Assembly (NCBI GenBank): GCA_964537955.1
Contig: CAZICY010000013.1
Coordinates: 1-42,696, forward strand
Origin: Mxb001 sp964537955
Lineage (GTDB): Bacteria; Actinomycetota; Actinomycetes; S36-B12
Direction: 5' to 3'
Length of the DNA: 42,696 nucleotides
In this document: piece by piece, positions 40,269 to 42,696 of the stretch
Position numbering within the stretch: the stretch's first letter is position 1
Layout of the letters: each line of letters starts with the position of its first letter
Translations under genes and position numbers: made by a program
The notes under the pieces: generated by a model
What the model was told of the DNA's origin: nothing
The model's input: only the letters and a program-made list of their open reading frames with translations
Database searches by the model: none

Positions 40269-41792
40269 CTAGGCGCGCGACGCCTCGCCGAGGAAGGATC
40301 GTGCGTCCAGGTCTCCGAACGGGTGGTCGCGCTCGCGCTCCCGCTCCGCTCGCCGAGCGGCATCGCCCGGCCGACCCTCGCGCAGGGCGTCGACGATCGC
40401 GCTCGTCGCTCGGGCGTGCTCGTCGAAGCGCGCCCGGGCGTACTCCGCCGCGGTGTCATGGCTCACCATGAAGGCCCAGTCGCTCGACAGCGCGAGGAGC
40501 AGCTCGCGCACGAGCTGATCGTGCGCTCGGGAGCGCTCGGTGCGCGGATGAGTCGCGTCGAGCACGGCGAGGGCCTCCTTGGCCAGCGAGCCCTGGCGAT
40601 CGGCGATGTCCTGGGGGCCGGTCCACACGTGCCAGTCCTTGCCGAGTCCCCATGACCCCGGTCCCGGGTGCACGCGACCGACCGGGTCCTGCGCGAGATC
40701 GGCGAGGGTGACGATGTCCACCCCCGCGACAGGCAGGAGGTCCAGCACACGCTCGAGCCATGCGGGTCCCTCGTGCCACCAGTGGCCGAAGAGCTCGGTG
40801 TCGAAGGCGGCGACGACGTGTGGGGTGCCGATCGTGGATGGCTCGTCGGCGAGGTGGACCAGTCGCTGTCGGACGACGTCGACGAAGTCGCGGGCGTCGC
40901 GCTCGACGCGGGCGCGGGCAGCGAGCGGGTCGTAGGGGGCCTTGTCGTGCGGCTCCACGTGCTGGCCCGTGACGCGCGCGGGGCGGAAGCCCCACTCGTG
41001 GTCGAAGGTGTGGAAGTCGCGATACCAGCGGTCTCCCGGGTAGCCACGCTTCGGCGACCAGACGCGGTAGGTCACCTCCAGGTCGCGTCCGAGCACGCGC
41101 ACGTCGCTGTCCCCGAGCAGCCACGCCCCGCTCGTCGTCGCTCCCGCGCCCAGCAGGCTCGGCCCATCGAGCACGACATGCTCGACGCCGGACCGCGCGA
41201 ACAGGTGCTCCATCCCGGGCTCCCAGGCGCACTCCGGGGTCCAGGCCCCGCGGGGGCGGCTGCCGATGCGGCGCACGGTGTCCTCGAGACCGGCCGCCAT
41301 GCTCGCCAGGCCCAGGCGCGCGGGGATGAGCGGGGTGAAGGTGTGCGTGAGCGGCCCCCCGAGCAGCTCGATCGTGCCCGCGTCCACGAGCGGTCGCAGG
41401 GCGGCGGACCCGCCGGCGCTCCAATGCGCGCCGAAGTCGGCGAGCGCGCGCGTCGCCTCGGCGTACTCCCGCTGACCGACGTGTCGACGCGTCGCCTCCG
41501 GGGCGGTCGCCATGCCTGCGGCGCGTGCCTGCCAGTAGCCGAGCCACGTGTGCTGGGCGCGGAGCATGCAGGGGTCGTCCCACTGCGCCGCCACGACCGG
41601 GGTGACGCCGAGGGTGAGCTGACGGCGGTGGCCGAGGGCCGCGCGGCGGCGGAGCATCGCGAAGAGCGGCTGGTACGACGTCGCCCAGGCCTGGTGCAGC
41701 CACTCCTCGCCGACGGGCCACGTGCCGTGATGGGCGACCCACGGCAGGTGGGTGTGCAGCACGAGGGCGAAGCGCCCGATCGGGGCGGTCAT
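40269..41792 (-). CDS. GH57 1,4-alpha-glucan branching protein (Rv3031-like, DUF1957 C-terminus)
   Basis: 507 residues. The N-terminal barrel has FALVLHTHLPWVAHHG, PECAWEPGMEHLF with the catalytic Glu, and VVAAFDTELFGHWWHEGPAWL with the catalytic Asp. The C-terminal helical domain (DWAFMVSHDTAAEYARARF) is the DUF1957 type seen in GH57 branching enzymes. Such enzymes add alpha-1,6 branches to glucans; in mycobacteria the homologue acts on methylglucose lipopolysaccharide. The ATG at 41792 overlaps the stop of the upstream methyltransferase (ATGA), showing coupling. It is a second branching enzyme besides GlgB. Confidence 0.92.
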   Translation of the reverse strand: MTAPIGRFALVLHTHLPWVAHHGTWPVGEEWLHQAWATSYQPLFAMLRRRAALGHRRQLTLGVTPVVAAQWDDPCMLRAQHTWLGYWQARAAGMATAPEATRRHVGQREYAEATRALADFGAHWSAGGSAALRPLVDAGTIELLGGPLTHTFTPLIPARLGLASMAAGLEDTVRRIGSRPRGAWTPECAWEPGMEHLFARSGVEHVVLDGPSLLGAGATTSGAWLLGDSDVRVLGRDLEVTYRVWSPKRGYPGDRWYRDFHTFDHEWGFRPARVTGQHVEPHDKAPYDPLAARARVERDARDFVDVVRQRLVHLADEPSTIGTPHVVAAFDTELFGHWWHEGPAWLERVLDLLPVAGVDIVTLADLAQDPVGRVHPGPGSWGLGKDWHVWTGPQDIADRQGSLAKEALAVLDATHPRTERSRAHDQLVRELLLALSSDWAFMVSHDTAAEYARARFDEHARATSAIVDALREGRPGDAARRAERERERDHPFGDLDARSFLGEASRA

Positions 41793-42574
41793 GGTGCGAC
41801 CCGCGCGATCGCGAGGAGGTCCTGCGCCGTGGCGATGTTCGTGCTCGCGGCCGGCATGCCGGCGTCGTCGATGACGAAGTCCTGCGTGGTGACGCTCCGG
41901 ACCATCTCCCGCAGGTCCGTCGGCCACGTCCCGCTCAGGGAGGCGCTCACCTGGGCGGTGACGATCGAGCCGTGTCGAGCCTCCCACTCGGAGAGCCGTG
42001 GTCCGTGATGCACGCCGCGCATCTCGACCGTGTCGAACCCGGCATCCTCGAGCAGCGCGTGGAGTTGCTCACCGTCGAACTCCTCGACGTGGAAGGGATT
42101 GACGGGCTTCGCGCCGCGGTCAAGGCCGGGGGAGAAGGTGAGGCGCTGCGGTGTCGTGACGACGAGTTCCCCGCCAGGGCGCAGGGCACGTCGGCACTCG
42201 CGCAGGAATCCGCGCAGGTCCCACAGGTGCTCCACGACCTGCAGGCAGGTGATCGCGTCCGCGCTCGCCGAGCGCAGCGGGAGGGCGGCGAGATTGGCCT
42301 GTGCGACATGCACCCCGGGGTAGGCGCGCGCGATGTGCGCGCACGCGGCGGCGTCGTACTCCAGGGCGATCGCCGGGCCGGGAAGCATCGCGGCGCCGTA
42401 GCCCTCCCCGGCGCCAGCGTCGACGACCACGCGCAGGGGGGCGAGTCGTTGCGCGATCCACCGGTAGGCGACCTCGTGCCGTGCGAACCAGTACTCCTCG
42501 TCGGGCAGCCCGGGCGCCGTGCGCTCGCCCGTGGCCACCAGGCCCGCCTCCTCCACGAGGCCAGAGTGCCGCAT
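41789..42574 (-). CDS. SAM-dependent methyltransferase (Rv3030-like)
   Basis: 261 residues. WFARHEVAYRWIAQRL precedes the fold; VVVDAGAGEGYGAAML is motif I, ALEYDAAACAHIARAYPG the acidic loop, ADAITCLQVVEHLWDL motif IV and LRPGGELVVTTP motif VI. HVEEFDGEQLHALLEDAGF is typical of Ubie/sugar-methyltransferase relatives. First gene of a three-gene unit with GH57 and GT4, the same order as Rv3030-Rv3031-Rv3032 of M. tuberculosis, where it is thought to methylate the glucose residues of methylglucose lipopolysaccharide. Divergent from etfB with a palindrome between. No strong ribosome site precedes the ATG. Confidence 0.87.
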   Translation of the reverse strand: MRHSGLVEEAGLVATGERTAPGLPDEEYWFARHEVAYRWIAQRLAPLRVVVDAGAGEGYGAAMLPGPAIALEYDAAACAHIARAYPGVHVAQANLAALPLRSASADAITCLQVVEHLWDLRGFLRECRRALRPGGELVVTTPQRLTFSPGLDRGAKPVNPFHVEEFDGEQLHALLEDAGFDTVEMRGVHHGPRLSEWEARHGSIVTAQVSASLSGTWPTDLREMVRSVTTQDFVIDDAGMPAASTNIATAQDLLAIARVAP

Positions 42575-42619
42575 GGGACGGGGCCGCCAGCGGTCGGGAT
42601 CTCGACGCGCCGCCCGGGA

Positions 42620-42635
42620 TACTCGCGAGTAACAT
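42620..42635. promoter_or_regulatory. Palindrome TACTCGCGAGTA overlapping the etfB -10 (TAACAT)
   Basis: TACTCGCGAGTA (42620-42631) is a perfect 12-base palindrome. Its right end overlaps TAACAT (42630-42635), the likely -10 of etfB. On the minus strand a weaker GAGTAT lies at its other edge, toward the methyltransferase gene. It could be an operator serving both directions. The remaining bases of the divergent gap show nothing else. Confidence 0.45.
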
Positions 42636-42667
42636 GGCGGTCAAGACCGATTCCGTGAGGAGTGATC

Positions 42668-42696
42668 GTGAAGATCGCCGTCTGCGTCAAGCAGGT
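42668..42696 (+). CDS. etfB: Electron transfer flavoprotein subunit beta (start only)
   Basis: Only the first nine codons are in the window: GTG then KIAVCVKQ, the typical first beta-strand of EtfB/FixA. GAGGAG stands 6 bases before the GTG. ETF collects electrons from acyl-CoA dehydrogenases. In the ethylmalonyl-CoA pathway it would serve methylsuccinyl-CoA dehydrogenase. In mycobacteria the same gene (fixA, Rv3029c) is divergent from the Rv3030 methyltransferase, matching here. Confidence 0.8.

Noticed and set aside
40269..41987. An N-terminal extension of the GH57 protein starting at 41987
   Set aside because: The extra 65 residues are Arg/His/Gly-rich and lie over the methyltransferase gene; ATG 41792 gives the normal GH57 start and an ATGA overlap.

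Overview
The window is a strongly GC-rich stretch of an Actinomycetota chromosome, probably a draft or metagenome assembly because it holds one run of exactly 100 N. The evidence for the group is GC-biased third codon positions, frequent GTG starts, a MurA with Asp in place of the catalytic Cys, the mismatch endonuclease NucS, and a GlgE alpha-glucan pathway. Several neighbourhoods match, from memory, the order in Mycobacterium tuberculosis (atp operon - PduO - murA; nucS; thiolase; thioredoxin - glgB - glgE - glgP; and the Rv3039c-to-Rv3029c region). I cannot name a genus. Coding density is very high: no gene-free stretch reaches 300 bases, and I saw no rRNA, tRNA, CRISPR array, insertion sequence or phage gene.

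Layout. 3-362: the tail of a secreted Ig-like protein. 471-2879: glyA and a WecA/MraY-type glycosyl-phosphate transferase. 2944-10778: a complete F-type ATP synthase operon (atpI, atpZ-like, atpB, E, F, H, A, G, D, C). 10775-13015: cobalamin adenosyltransferase, murA and a small membrane protein. 13081-26144: a set for the ethylmalonyl-CoA pathway (ethylmalonyl-CoA mutase, a double-module 3-hydroxyacyl-CoA dehydrogenase, crotonyl-CoA carboxylase/reductase, epimerase, thiolase, MeaB), interspersed with nucS, two alpha/beta hydrolases, a short-chain dehydrogenase and an OafA-like acyltransferase. 26167-36486: a thioredoxin-TPR protein and glycogen/alpha-glucan genes (glgB, glgE, glgP, glgX). 36598-42574: enoyl-CoA hydratase, methyltransferase, hexapeptide acyltransferase, then on the opposite strand methyltransferase, GH57 branching enzyme and GT4 glucosyltransferase; this resembles the mycobacterial methylglucose lipopolysaccharide locus. 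The window ends in the first codons of etfB.

How the genes work together. Thiolase, dehydrogenase, Ccr, epimerase and Ecm would turn two acetyl-CoA through crotonyl-CoA into ethylmalonyl- and methylsuccinyl-CoA, allowing growth on C2 units without isocitrate lyase. PduO supplies adenosylcobalamin, and MeaB protects the B12 mutase. The glg genes build (GlgE, GlgB) and degrade (GlgP, GlgX) alpha-glucan. The last cluster could make a second, methylated and acylated glucan.

The main points for a second look are: (i) a candidate polymethylated alpha-glucan locus beside the GlgE locus; (ii) a GlgE carrying a histone-H1-like Lys/Ala/Pro repeat tail interrupted by an assembly gap whose two edges are the same 55 bases; (iii) a recurring TANNNT-6/7 nt-start codon arrangement suggesting leaderless mRNAs; (iv) all six convergent gene pairs overlapping, four of them by exactly CTAG; and (v) palindromes at the ccr, ecm and etfB promoters.
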